A DNA stretch of 30,286 nt from Brevundimonas sp. UBA5713 (lineage in GTDB: Bacteria; Pseudomonadota; Alphaproteobacteria; Caulobacterales; Caulobacteraceae): contig NZ_DIGV01000026.1 of the NCBI RefSeq assembly GCF_002419815.1, forward strand, positions 1 to 30,286, in the 5' to 3' direction. The notes below the pieces were generated by a model, which did no database searches, had not been told where the DNA came from, and saw nothing but the letters and a program-made list of their open reading frames with translations. Shown in pieces: positions 7,241 through 14,538 of the stretch; positions within the stretch are counted from its first letter, which is position 1, and the number at the start of each line of letters is the position of its first letter. The translations under genes and the position numbers were made by a program.

Positions 7241-7552
7241 CTAGCCCGGCCTCGGTCGGGGTCGAGGCGGGGGACATCTAAGCCCGCTCATTCCCATATC
7301 GGCATGCCACCGGCACAACCGCGCGACGGCGTCCCACCCCCGCTCGCCCCACATCTCCAGCGCGATGACGTGATCCACAAAGGCTTGCTCGCTCTCAAAC
7401 CCCGCCGGATCAGCGAGCGGCTTGGCCTCGACCGTCAGATCGGCAATCGGCGGGTAGATCCGCGTCTCGGGTGCCTTGGTCGCGCAGCCAGACGCAATAA
7501 AGGCGGCGCTGCACAGGGCTAGAGGGAGCATCAGGTAACCTAGAGACCGCAT
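7241..7552 (-). CDS. Rz1-like outer-membrane lipoprotein (o-spanin)
   Basis: From ATG 7552 (AGGA 9 nt upstream) a 103-residue protein begins MRSLGYLMLPLALCSAAF and has a lipobox IASGC with Cys23. This predicts a lipoprotein that could be sorted to the outer membrane. It starts inside the i-spanin gene in another frame and runs 169 bases past that gene's stop, the overlapping Rz/Rz1 layout of many phages. It is longer than lambda Rz1 and carries a central helix (FVDHVIALEMWGERGWDAVARLC) and a Pro/Arg tail (PPPRPRPRPG). Together with the i-spanin it would bridge both membranes and fuse them in the last step of lysis. Confidence 0.85.
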   Translation of the reverse strand: MRSLGYLMLPLALCSAAFIASGCATKAPETRIYPPIADLTVEAKPLADPAGFESEQAFVDHVIALEMWGERGWDAVARLCRWHADMGMSGLRCPPPRPRPRPG

Positions 7553-7838
7553 CGGTTCGTTCCTTTTCGCGGTTGAGATTGACTTGGATATCGAACAGCC
7601 GGTCATCGCTGGCTGTGGTGTCGGCCTTGCGCGCACGGTCGAGCGCGACGGCTCGGGATTCAGCCTCGCGACGAACCCGGTTCGCCTCCTCGGCGCTCTG
7701 CTGGGCACAGGTGGCCAGCAACAGCACCAGAGCGGCGGCCAGCGCCAAGACGGTCCAGCCGAGGACGGAAAGCGAGCGGCCAATCTGGACCGCCGACCGC
7801 CATGCCGAACGGATCAACAAAGCGAGACCGGCCATCAC
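7410..7838 (-). CDS. Rz-like inner-membrane spanin (i-spanin)
   Basis: The protein has 142 residues. A single membrane segment is at about residues 24-44 (VLGWTVLALAAALVLLLATC), with a basic cytoplasmic N-terminus. A periplasmic charged helix (SAEEANRVRREAESRAVALDRARKAD) follows, then INREKERTD-type sequence, as expected for Rz proteins. Two cysteines near the C-terminus (YCVWL, ADCRS) could form intermolecular disulfides. Its start overlaps the endolysin stop (ATGA), and the o-spanin gene begins inside it, so the three are translationally linked. Confidence 0.85.
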   Translation of the reverse strand: MMAGLALLIRSAWRSAVQIGRSLSVLGWTVLALAAALVLLLATCAQQSAEEANRVRREAESRAVALDRARKADTTASDDRLFDIQVNLNREKERTDAVSRLPDAPSSPVQRRLYCVWLRDQGTRDADLPADCRSDGRGQAAR

Positions 7839-8416
7839 AGCACCAGCGCCTTCGCGCGGGCTGTACGGACCTTGCGATCATCCAATCCATTGGTGCCGCC
7901 ATTGATAGCGCGCGTCAGGCCCAACAGGTCATCGGCATCCGCCTTGGCGTTCAGCTTGCGCTCGTTCCAATAGATGCAGCCGACCAGCAGGCCGATAGAT
8001 GGCTTGGCGACGATCTCAGGGTGGGTTTCGAGGTCGATGCCGATGGTCTGTCCGACGCGGCGATAGTTCGCTCTGCCGGTCAGCTGGATCGGTCCGCGGC
8101 CTTTGTATCGACGGCCATCACCGGCTTGGATGTTGCCGAGATCCTTGCGCCCCTCATAGGCGGCTCCGCTGGCGATCTCTTCCATATAACGGAAGCCGCC
8201 GCTTTCATGCGCGCAATGCCCCATGAAGTGAGCAAGCCGAAGCCCGCTATCCATAATGCCGTACGTGCGGAAGTGGACATTGGCTGCGAGAGCCAGTTCG
8301 GCGGCGATAACGGGCTGCGAGCCCATGTAGGCAAAGAGCGCGGTCAAAGTCCCGCGTCCGATAATGCCATCAGCAGGCACGCCAAGGCGCTGCTGCAAAC
8401 GACGAGCGTCGAGCAT
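7835..8416 (-). CDS. GH19-type (chitinase-like) endolysin
   Basis: From ATG 8416 (GGAGG 5 nt upstream; a TTG at 8419 is less likely) the protein has 193 residues. An N-terminal stretch of about 30 residues (LQQRLGVPADGIIGRGTLTAL) looks like half of a peptidoglycan-binding repeat. The catalytic domain shows HCAHESGGFRYMEE, giving Glu71 and Glu80 as the likely acid and base of the GH19 fold, and YKGRGPIQLTGRANY, the conserved substrate-binding loop. It cleaves glycan strands of peptidoglycan. There is no signal or anchor, so release depends on a holin; the holin candidate lies just upstream. Confidence 0.93.
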   Translation of the reverse strand: MLDARRLQQRLGVPADGIIGRGTLTALFAYMGSQPVIAAELALAANVHFRTYGIMDSGLRLAHFMGHCAHESGGFRYMEEIASGAAYEGRKDLGNIQAGDGRRYKGRGPIQLTGRANYRRVGQTIGIDLETHPEIVAKPSIGLLVGCIYWNERKLNAKADADDLLGLTRAINGGTNGLDDRKVRTARAKALVL

Positions 8417-8463
8417 CAAAGCCTCCTATTGCTAAGGTTGTATTTTGGTGGTTCGTTTGGGCT

Positions 8464-8592
8464 ATGCGCGAAGAGAAGCCCAGCAACTTGTTATTGGTCA
8501 GCGTGGCGACGCTGTTTGCCGCGACGCTGGCCTATACGATCTTCGATCTGGGACGCTTCTTGCTCGGCGCGTTAAGCGGCTGGCTGAGCTAG
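8464..8592 (+). CDS. 42-residue membrane protein on the opposite strand of the lysis cassette
   Basis: The frame is ATG 8464 to TAG 8590-8592. The N-terminus is charged (MREEKPSN), followed by about 30 hydrophobic residues (LLLVSVATLFAATLAYTIF, then a short loop and FLLGALSGWL). Codon third positions are strongly GC-biased, as in real genes here. The minus strand in this 180-bp gap has no ATG and no plausible gene. There is no strong Shine-Dalgarno; the open frame continues upstream into another hydrophobic, Trp-rich stretch (VVFWWFVWA), so the true start is uncertain. It could be a small holin/antiholin-like protein or unrelated cargo. Confidence 0.5.
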   Translation: MREEKPSNLLLVSVATLFAATLAYTIFDLGRFLLGALSGWLS

Positions 8593-8596
8593 CCGC

Positions 8597-8845
8597 CTAT
8601 GCTTCCGCGCTCTGGCCTTGCTGGTTTCGGCCAAAGTAGAAGCCGAGGATCAGCAGCATGCCGTCCTTGAACATCGACGCCACCAGCATCACGGCGTCGG
8701 CATAGCGTTCTGCAACCTGATCCCCCAGCCACGCGATCACAGGCAGGAACAACAGGTTTCCAGCTAGAAAGCCCAGAGCGAGGATGGTCGTGGTACGCGG
8801 CAGGTTGATCACCTGCGGCCACCATTTGGGGGGCTTACGGCTCAT
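8597..8845 (-). CDS. Putative holin
   Basis: The 82-residue protein has two predicted membrane segments, about residues 19-39 (TTTILALGFLAGNLLFLPVIAWL) and 50-70 (AVMLVASMFKDGMLLILGFYF). The N-terminus is basic (MSRKPPKWW) and the C-terminus is a polar tail. Size, topology and position between tail genes and endolysin fit a class II-like holin that would let the endolysin reach the wall. Its ATG overlaps the stop of the upstream gene (ATGA), so they are translated together. No named holin family is recognised. Confidence 0.65.
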   Translation of the reverse strand: MSRKPPKWWPQVINLPRTTTILALGFLAGNLLFLPVIAWLGDQVAERYADAVMLVASMFKDGMLLILGFYFGRNQQGQSAEA

Positions 8846-9165
8846 TCTTGGCCTCCGCGTCTGCGCTGGCGTGCTGGCGTTGCTGGCAGCTCAACCGTTT
8901 TGCTCGCGCGATCCGTCACGATGTTGGACAACGACCGTTGCAGACCGCTCACGTCGCGGCTGATGTGACTGATGTCGCCCTGAGCTGTGTCCATCTGGAC
9001 CGTCAGCTTGGTCACTGCGTCACGGATACCTTGCAAGGCAGAACCGTCGCGCTCCAGCGTCGTGACCCGCTGCGACAACCGCCCCAGCATGAAGGCAAAC
9101 ACGGCCACCTGCACAAACAGGCCCGCAAACAGGCCTGCCATGGCGACCCAGACTGAAGGTGTCAT
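8842..9165 (-). CDS. Membrane-anchored coiled-coil protein of the lysis cassette
   Basis: The 107-residue protein has one N-terminal membrane segment (residues 5-28, VWVAMAGLFAGLFVQVAVFAFM). Heptad-like sequence follows through about residue 85 (LSQRVTTLERD..., LTVQMDTAQGDISHISRDVSGLQRSL), and the tail is Arg-rich (RQRRRGGQE). It is co-translated with the putative holin. It could be a holin accessory or antiholin-type protein; its layout also resembles small phage proteins of the DUF2730/XhlA kind, but I cannot assign it. It is the first gene after the terminator at 9183-9203. Confidence 0.7.
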   Translation of the reverse strand: MTPSVWVAMAGLFAGLFVQVAVFAFMLGRLSQRVTTLERDGSALQGIRDAVTKLTVQMDTAQGDISHISRDVSGLQRSLSNIVTDRASKTVELPATPARQRRRGGQE

Positions 9166-9182
9166 GCGCAGTCTCCGAGCAT

Positions 9183-9203
9183 AAAAAAGCCGCCCTGAGG
9201 CGG
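9183..9203 (-). terminator. Intrinsic terminator between tail and lysis genes
   Basis: On the minus strand CCGCC-TCAG-GGCGG is followed by C and six T residues. It lies between the 98-residue gene (stop 9214) and the membrane/coiled-coil gene (start 9165), so it would separate or attenuate lysis-gene transcription relative to the tail genes. Confidence 0.85.
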
Positions 9204-9213
9204 TGGATTAGGT

Positions 9214-9510
9214 TCAGGCCTCGGCGTCTTCAGGCGGGGCATCTTCTGGGTCATCAAGTGGGGGCGCTGGCTCCGCGTTTTCGTCCCATAGGCGACGCAC
9301 GCGGTTGTTCAGGGTTTCCAGCACACCCGCCGTACTGGTCAGAAGGTTGGACATAAGCGGGTCCAGCGCGGTCATCCCGGCCACATTGTCCCGCAGCAGC
9401 TGGGTCATCTGGCCCACAGTGAGATTTAGAGCCTGATCGGAGCCAATCCCCGCATCGATCAGAGGTTGGAGCAATGCGCAATTGGCTTCGCGCGTGGCTG
9501 CATCAGTCAT
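9214..9510 (-). CDS. Small acidic phage protein, unknown function
   Basis: The protein has 98 residues from ATG 9510, with AGGAG 6 nt upstream. It is helical, with TREANCALLQPLIDAGIGSDQAL at the front, a middle helix (MSNLLTSTAGVLETLNNRVRRLWDE) and an acidic Pro-rich end (PEDAPPEDAEA). It follows the tail tip gene directly (14-base gap) and ends just before a terminator, so it belongs to the tail transcript. It could be a tail-fibre chaperone or minor tail protein, but nothing in the sequence shows this. Confidence 0.7.
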   Translation of the reverse strand: MTDAATREANCALLQPLIDAGIGSDQALNLTVGQMTQLLRDNVAGMTALDPLMSNLLTSTAGVLETLNNRVRRLWDENAEPAPPLDDPEDAPPEDAEA

Positions 9511-9523
9511 GTGGTTCTCCTAT

Positions 9524-12500
9524 TCAAACGGCGTAGAAGCCGCGTAGACGGTAACTGGACACGGACGCCGTATCGCCGGACTGTCGGCGTGCTTGAAGCC
9601 GGACGAGACGGTTTCCGTGACGTGTGCTTGCAAGGCCATTCCAAGCCGTGGGCGGCTCATAAATCAGTGGCCCCCATGACGAGCCAAAGCCGCCTTGGCC
9701 CACAGTACCCTGCGCCAAAACTTCGACGTCTCCGCCCGATGGATTGGTGGTGACTACGCGCCATTGGACGCCATACTCAGCATAGCCTTCGCCGTCTGGC
9801 GTGCCGCTGCCCTGATGATAGAAAGTCGGCCAGAACAGATACCATCCGCCACGCTGAACCCGCGCATTGGATGTTAAAGTGGTCCACGCGGTCGTCAGCG
9901 GGGTAAGGGGGCCGCTGTCCCCACTATCAAAAGGGCCCGTGAGCGTTCGACCTCCAAAGAACCCGTCATCCTCTGTGATGCCGAGAATCCCGTTATCAAG
10001 AGATTCCGAGCCGACCGGTACGGACGCGGGGCCAGACCATAGCAACAGATCACCAGTGGTTCCGAACCCCGGCCCTAGAGTCATTCGTCTGCCGCCCTGA
10101 ACAATGCTGACTGGTGCGCTGAAGAAAGCGCGACCGTCTACCAGCTTCAGCGCCTCGACCACTTGCGTGCCCAGCACGTTCGACAGGATCAGTGCCGTGC
10201 CAACGAGGCCCGCCATTGAACCATCCGGCCCAGCCTTGCCCCAGATCTGGAACGGCGCGCCGCCCGCCCCGCCGGTGACGTCAAAGCTGACGCTCCCCAG
10301 TCGGGACTGGCTATCCGCCGCCACTGCCGCCGTGATGGCGAGCTGAGCCTGAACGTCTGGCAGAACCGTACCCGCCGCAATTTCACCTTCCGTTGCTGGG
10401 CGAATAGCGCAGCGATCCCACACGATAATTTTTGGATCAACGATACCGAAGCCAGCTTGCCAGCTCGTCATGGCGTGAAGGGTCATCACGCCATTTGCCA
10501 CGTCCGGAATGTGAACTAGTCTTCTGAAGCTACGGACGATACTGCCGACATTGCCAACCTGATTATTCGTGTCGGGCTCTGTTCCAAAATTATAGGCGAC
10601 AATGGTGCCGTCGCCCCATGCTCCCATCGAGAATAACACACCCGCGCCGCGCCAGCCTCCTGCGAGCAGCCGCACGTCGGCCTCGATCACATAATAACCT
10701 TTAGCGACATTGTGTATCGTCTGGCCAATACCACAGTCCTCGCGTACGCCACCGACGTTATCATGTTGCTGAAAGGCATAGGGCGAGAACCTGCCATCTG
10801 TACGTCGAGCCTGATCGCGCATGGACCCCCACGCCCACCAAGCAGCGGGAACTTGGGCGTCTGTCGGGTAGTTCGAAAACGCTGGATCAACATTGATCGC
10901 ACCACCCCCGGTGCGGGCAGCTAGATTAGCGTTCACAGCAGCTTCTGCTGCCGCAGCAGTTGCTAAGTTCTTTTGCTCAATGCTCGTCGCGGCCTCGGCC
11001 TGCGCTGTTGCCGCCGACGCCCCTGCTGCGACACTAGCCGCAACAGCGTCATCCCTGGCCGATGAGGCCTGGTTGCTATAGGTCAGAGCGTCACCGGCAG
11101 CTGTGGAAGCTGTCGTAGCAGAACCAGATGCAGCGGTAGCACTGTTACCGGCGTCTGTTGCCTTGGTTGAAGCCGTCGATGCCGAAGTGGCTGCCGCCGA
11201 CGCCGAGCCTGATGCGCTATCTCGCGCACTTTCAGCTGCGACTTTACTGGCATTGGCTGCGGTGGCGCTGCTGCCGGCCTCGTCAGCCTTGGTGGTAGCG
11301 ATGCCCGCCGAAGTATTGGCCGCGTTGGCGGACGAACCAGCCTCGCCAGCTTTCAGGACAGCGAGATTGGCGGCCTCGCCAGCGGCCAAAGCCGACTGAG
11401 CCGCCGCAACCGTGTCGCCATACACCTCTTCGAGGTCTGACACCGCCGTCTGGTTGGAGGCCGAGATGGCTTCAACGCCCACCAGACGGTCGAGGATGTT
11501 TTGAACAGGCTCGCCTTTAAGGTGGGTGGTGTCGCCCGCCACCAGATCACCCGCTACGAACGGCCCACGCACAAGCGGTGTGGATGCCGCGCCCAGCGCG
11601 TTAAAATAGGTGATGCGAACATAGTAGGACTGGCCCGCAAGAAGGCCCGGCGCAGGGATAGATCCCGTCGGAGGTGTGCCTTTGTAAATCGCGTTCCACG
11701 GATCGGTGCCCGTCGTGGAAACCTCGATAAGTACCTCTGAGACAGCATCCGGCGGAGTGCCGACTATCTCTAACCCAGGGATTTGCACGCCACCCGCTGC
11801 GGGCGGCATCGGCTCCACAGACCATTCATCAGCCACAGGAGCCGGAGGCAGCGGATCGACCGCCGTCAGGCTCGGCGAAGGCGCGGGATTAGCGGCTTGC
11901 CCAAGCGCCCATGCGTGCTTGGCATCGCTTTCCGAGCGCACTTCCAGCGTAACTACGCAGGTGCTGGGGTCGAACACGCGCTTAACGACTACGAACTTCT
12001 GATTGTTCAGGCCCGCTTCCGGCACAGTGGCCGTGAAAGCATCGCCCGCGCGAAGGCCTAGAAGATGCGGCTTGCAGGGCATTGAGCCGGTCAGGCTTTC
12101 GCGTGCGTTGGCCACGTCATAGGCGGCCAGCTCGGCAACTTGCTTGGCCTGAGCGACGAAGCTGTAGGCAACCTCACGCGTGCGGGCCTCGTTGCGGTCT
12201 TCGGTGCGATAGATGGCAGAGGTGACCGGACCGGCAGCGCGTTGCTCCCAGAAGTGCGGCTCCGAACGATAGCGCGGCACAATCGTGTTGATGCGATCAC
12301 GCCGCGTCGTCATGACGCTCAGATTGACCGGGCCAGCAAGGTCTTCGTTAGTCAGGTGGTAGATCGACGCCAGCGGAGCGTTGGTCAGGCAGCTGATGTG
12401 AGCGCCACGGTTGACGGGCACAGCACCGCCAGCCTGAAGCATGGCGGCCAGCGTCTGCCACTTGTCATCTTGCGTGGTCCACTCGCCCGCGATCTTCCAA

Positions 12501-13417
12501 CCATTGGCGTCGGCGATGTTGGCACCGGCAACAAAGGCGGCAGTATCGATGGCTTCATCAGGAGCGCCGATACCGGCCAATCTCTTGGTCAGGTCAATGG
12601 TGCCGTCAGTGTTCAGCTTGTGGTGGCCGCGAGCCCATGCCAGCGCATGCAGCTGGGGATTTTCACTCCATTCCCACGTGCGCCAATCGGCGCGCCGCTG
12701 GGGGCCGCTGCCGCCCGGATATGTGCTGTCCTTGCGCGGATCCCAAACCTTCATGCCGCGCACGGTCCATTGCGGCTTGGGCACGCCGCCCTCGTAACCT
12801 GCCGACTTGGAGTTGTTGCGCATGGTCCAGAACGCGTGTGCGAACTGGGCCATCCGGTGAGTCGAGGTCCATTCGGACATGGCGGGACTGCCCTGCCCTT
12901 GACCCGTGGGCGGGCCTAAAGCTGCATCGCTCGGCAAGCCGAGGCGATACGTCATCCACATCTTGTCCTTGTAGGGCTCGACGTTCGCCGCCAGACCTTG
13001 AGCGCCGGGGAAGGTCACCACCTGCTCGTTTGCCGTGAACGCCTGAACGCTATCGATAGGACCCAGCGACAGGACTGTGGCGAACGAGATGAACAGGTTG
13101 CCCTTGCCCCACGTGTTGCCGTGCGCCTGACGACCACCCACGCCGAAGCGTCCCATCACGCCAGAGATCGGCGCAGACGGGTCGGCCTTGAAGTCGGTCG
13201 GAGAGCCGCCAGCGCCCGTCTTTGGTTGCATTAGGGCATTCGTCGCCGCCATACCGGCCAACGAGGCGGCACCATACAGGACAGCCTTGGTGGCGAAGTT
13301 AGCAACCGCCAGTTGAGTACTGAACGACAAGCCGGGCAGCATTGCCCCCGCCGCCGCGACGAACGCGCTATTGATAGTTGTAACGACAGCAGCAGCGGCT
13401 GTGGCGATAAAGGCCAT
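9524..13417 (-). CDS. Tail tip / central fibre protein (J-like)
   Basis: From ATG 13417 the protein has 1297 residues. The start is fixed by GGAGG 8 nt upstream and a TAATG overlap with the previous stop; a longer frame to 13492 is rejected. The N-terminal 40 residues are hydrophobic and Ala-rich. A long region up to about residue 500 has the style of phage tip-attachment protein J (for example QAHGNTWGKGNLFISFA, MPCKPHLLGLRAGDAFTATVPE). A fibronectin-III-like segment (IPGLEIVGTPPDAVSEVLIEVSTTGTDPW...YYVRITYFNALG) follows. Next comes an Ala/Ser/Thr-rich repeat of about 160 residues, then a C-terminal region with GGRRMTLGPGFG and WYLFWPTFYHQGSG that may bind the host receptor. This is the main host-range candidate. 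Confidence 0.88.
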   Translation of the reverse strand: MAFIATAAAAVVTTINSAFVAAAGAMLPGLSFSTQLAVANFATKAVLYGAASLAGMAATNALMQPKTGAGGSPTDFKADPSAPISGVMGRFGVGGRQAHGNTWGKGNLFISFATVLSLGPIDSVQAFTANEQVVTFPGAQGLAANVEPYKDKMWMTYRLGLPSDAALGPPTGQGQGSPAMSEWTSTHRMAQFAHAFWTMRNNSKSAGYEGGVPKPQWTVRGMKVWDPRKDSTYPGGSGPQRRADWRTWEWSENPQLHALAWARGHHKLNTDGTIDLTKRLAGIGAPDEAIDTAAFVAGANIADANGWKIAGEWTTQDDKWQTLAAMLQAGGAVPVNRGAHISCLTNAPLASIYHLTNEDLAGPVNLSVMTTRRDRINTIVPRYRSEPHFWEQRAAGPVTSAIYRTEDRNEARTREVAYSFVAQAKQVAELAAYDVANARESLTGSMPCKPHLLGLRAGDAFTATVPEAGLNNQKFVVVKRVFDPSTCVVTLEVRSESDAKHAWALGQAANPAPSPSLTAVDPLPPAPVADEWSVEPMPPAAGGVQIPGLEIVGTPPDAVSEVLIEVSTTGTDPWNAIYKGTPPTGSIPAPGLLAGQSYYVRITYFNALGAASTPLVRGPFVAGDLVAGDTTHLKGEPVQNILDRLVGVEAISASNQTAVSDLEEVYGDTVAAAQSALAAGEAANLAVLKAGEAGSSANAANTSAGIATTKADEAGSSATAANASKVAAESARDSASGSASAAATSASTASTKATDAGNSATAASGSATTASTAAGDALTYSNQASSARDDAVAASVAAGASAATAQAEAATSIEQKNLATAAAAEAAVNANLAARTGGGAINVDPAFSNYPTDAQVPAAWWAWGSMRDQARRTDGRFSPYAFQQHDNVGGVREDCGIGQTIHNVAKGYYVIEADVRLLAGGWRGAGVLFSMGAWGDGTIVAYNFGTEPDTNNQVGNVGSIVRSFRRLVHIPDVANGVMTLHAMTSWQAGFGIVDPKIIVWDRCAIRPATEGEIAAGTVLPDVQAQLAITAAVAADSQSRLGSVSFDVTGGAGGAPFQIWGKAGPDGSMAGLVGTALILSNVLGTQVVEALKLVDGRAFFSAPVSIVQGGRRMTLGPGFGTTGDLLLWSGPASVPVGSESLDNGILGITEDDGFFGGRTLTGPFDSGDSGPLTPLTTAWTTLTSNARVQRGGWYLFWPTFYHQGSGTPDGEGYAEYGVQWRVVTTNPSGGDVEVLAQGTVGQGGFGSSWGPLIYEPPTAWNGLASTRHGNRLVRLQARRQSGDTASVSSYRLRGFYAV
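10912..11400 (-). repeat. Ala/Ser/Thr-rich degenerate repeats in the tail tip gene
   Basis: About 160 codons of the tail tip gene encode recurring short motifs such as KADEAGSSATAANAS, STKATDAGNSATAASGS and AASAATAQAEAATS. The recurring phrase is (T/S)KA(D/T)(E/D)AG(S/N)SA(T/N)AA. This is typical of trimeric coiled-coil fibre shafts. At DNA level the units are related but not identical, so slippage could change shaft length. Confidence 0.8.
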
Positions 13418-13842
13418 TAGATAGACCTCCATGCTGCAAGGTATTGCAGGGGCTGGACGACAGCGCAGATGCCGGTTTCCGGATTCCACCACCCAAGAAC
13501 GCGACCGTTTCCGACTGCTACGGCTAGAGCAGGCTGATTGTTTTCACCGGGCAGGGCGAAAATATCCCCCGGCAGCGCCGTAGCAGGCGCGATACGCGGC
13601 AGGCCCAACAGGTCCATACCTTCGATCAGGTCTTTGACGCCCATGCGCTTCATGGCACGCGCAGCGCCGACGGCCGACGAGTAAGTGCCGGCCTTGAGGA
13701 TCGGGGTTCTGACGCCGAGTTTCCGCAGGCAAAAGGAGGCCATGCGGGCACAGTCGTCTTTGCCGTACTTCAGAGGCTTGCCGTTAAAGCGCGCAATGGT
13801 GGCATCGACCGCAGCGATGCGTCGGATCATCGGATTAGTCAT
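13417..13842 (-). CDS. NlpC/P60-like (DUF6950-type) tail protein
   Basis: The 141-residue protein has the pattern KYGKDDCARMASFCLRKLG near the start (Cys31 as candidate nucleophile), then GTYSSAVGAARAMKRMG, PGDIFALP and PALAVAVGNGRVLGW. This matches, from memory, the DUF6950 family found next to J-like genes, which resembles NlpC/P60 peptidases. In classical NlpC/P60 enzymes a His opens the HVGIYxG strand; here that strand reads ALAVAVG, with no His, so peptidase activity is doubtful. Position just before the tip protein fits a tail-tip plug or wall-penetration role. Start and stop overlap both neighbours (ATGA, TAATG). Confidence 0.8.
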   Translation of the reverse strand: MTNPMIRRIAAVDATIARFNGKPLKYGKDDCARMASFCLRKLGVRTPILKAGTYSSAVGAARAMKRMGVKDLIEGMDLLGLPRIAPATALPGDIFALPGENNQPALAVAVGNGRVLGWWNPETGICAVVQPLQYLAAWRSI

Positions 13843-14534
13843 CAGTAATGCACCACCATGTCATTGCCGTCCCAGCGCCCACCCCCGCCGTATCCGCCGC
13901 CCCCACCTGTGAAGCTGCCGCTACCGCCGCCCCCGCCGTTCACGTCGCGCACGACGGTCGGGCGACGTGCGTCTTGGTTCCACGGCAGGGGTCGTTGAAT
14001 GTGGGTGATGTATTCGAAGCCCAGCGCGCCGGGCCAAACGGACTGTAGGAATGCGTTGTTAAGCCGGAGGCCTTCGTTGCTGTCGAACAAGCGCTCCCAT
14101 GCCGAAGCCACGTCAAAAGTGATTACGGTCGCGCTCTCTGTTGCCTCAAACTCGGCGGTATCCAACTCGCCCAAGAAAAGAAGCTCAGGCTCGCCAATCA
14201 GCCAGCCGGTCGCCTGATCGATGGCCCCAAACCACAGCTTGACCGGCGAGCCCTGATTGGTCGGATTAGTGATATCCGCCATCGCGGGCAGAGAGGCAGG
14301 CAGAAAGCCGAAACGGACCTTCGGGGCCTCGGTGCCGAGCGCGTCCGTAACCGTCTCGACCTGATCCAGCACGCCGTAAACGCTGTCCTGACTGTCGAAC
14401 AGTTGGCCGCCAAAGATGACTGGCCCGCCGTCCGAAATGCGTATGGTGTGGCTGGGCAACTCGATTTCGAGCAGCAGGCACACGAGAGGGGCCGCGCCTT
14501 GAAGCGCGGTGTCCATGCTTGGATTTAAGGCCAT
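13842..14534 (-). CDS. Tail tip-complex protein with Gly-rich C-terminus
   Basis: The protein has 230 residues. Residues 1-190 are beta-rich (VCLLLEIELPSHTIRISDGG, VIFGGQLFDS, PVKLWFGAIDQ, ELLFLGELDTAEF) in the style of minor tail proteins in the distal-tail/hub complex that precede an NlpC/P60 gene. The last 40 residues form a Gly run (NGGGGGSGSFTGGGGGYGGGG) ending WDGNDMVVHY. In lambda-like order it would correspond to the L/hub position between the distal tail protein and the NlpC-like protein. Iron-sulphur-type cysteines known for lambda gpL are not seen. The Gly-rich end may be a flexible linker. Confidence 0.7.
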   Translation of the reverse strand: MALNPSMDTALQGAAPLVCLLLEIELPSHTIRISDGGPVIFGGQLFDSQDSVYGVLDQVETVTDALGTEAPKVRFGFLPASLPAMADITNPTNQGSPVKLWFGAIDQATGWLIGEPELLFLGELDTAEFEATESATVITFDVASAWERLFDSNEGLRLNNAFLQSVWPGALGFEYITHIQRPLPWNQDARRPTVVRDVNGGGGGSGSFTGGGGGYGGGGRWDGNDMVVHY

Positions 14535-14538
14535 GATT

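Noticed and set aside
7802..8575. Plus-strand frame of 257 codons opposite the endolysin
   Set aside because: The endolysin on the minus strand has full GH19 motifs; the antisense frame has none and no ribosome site.
11103..11399. Plus-strand Ala/Val-rich frame that looks like a membrane protein
   Set aside because: It is the antisense reading of the Ala-rich fibre repeats, which gives hydrophobic residues by chance.
13418..13492. Longer start for the tail tip protein
   Set aside because: It would overlap the NlpC-like gene; the TAATG start at 13417 has GGAGG at ideal spacing.
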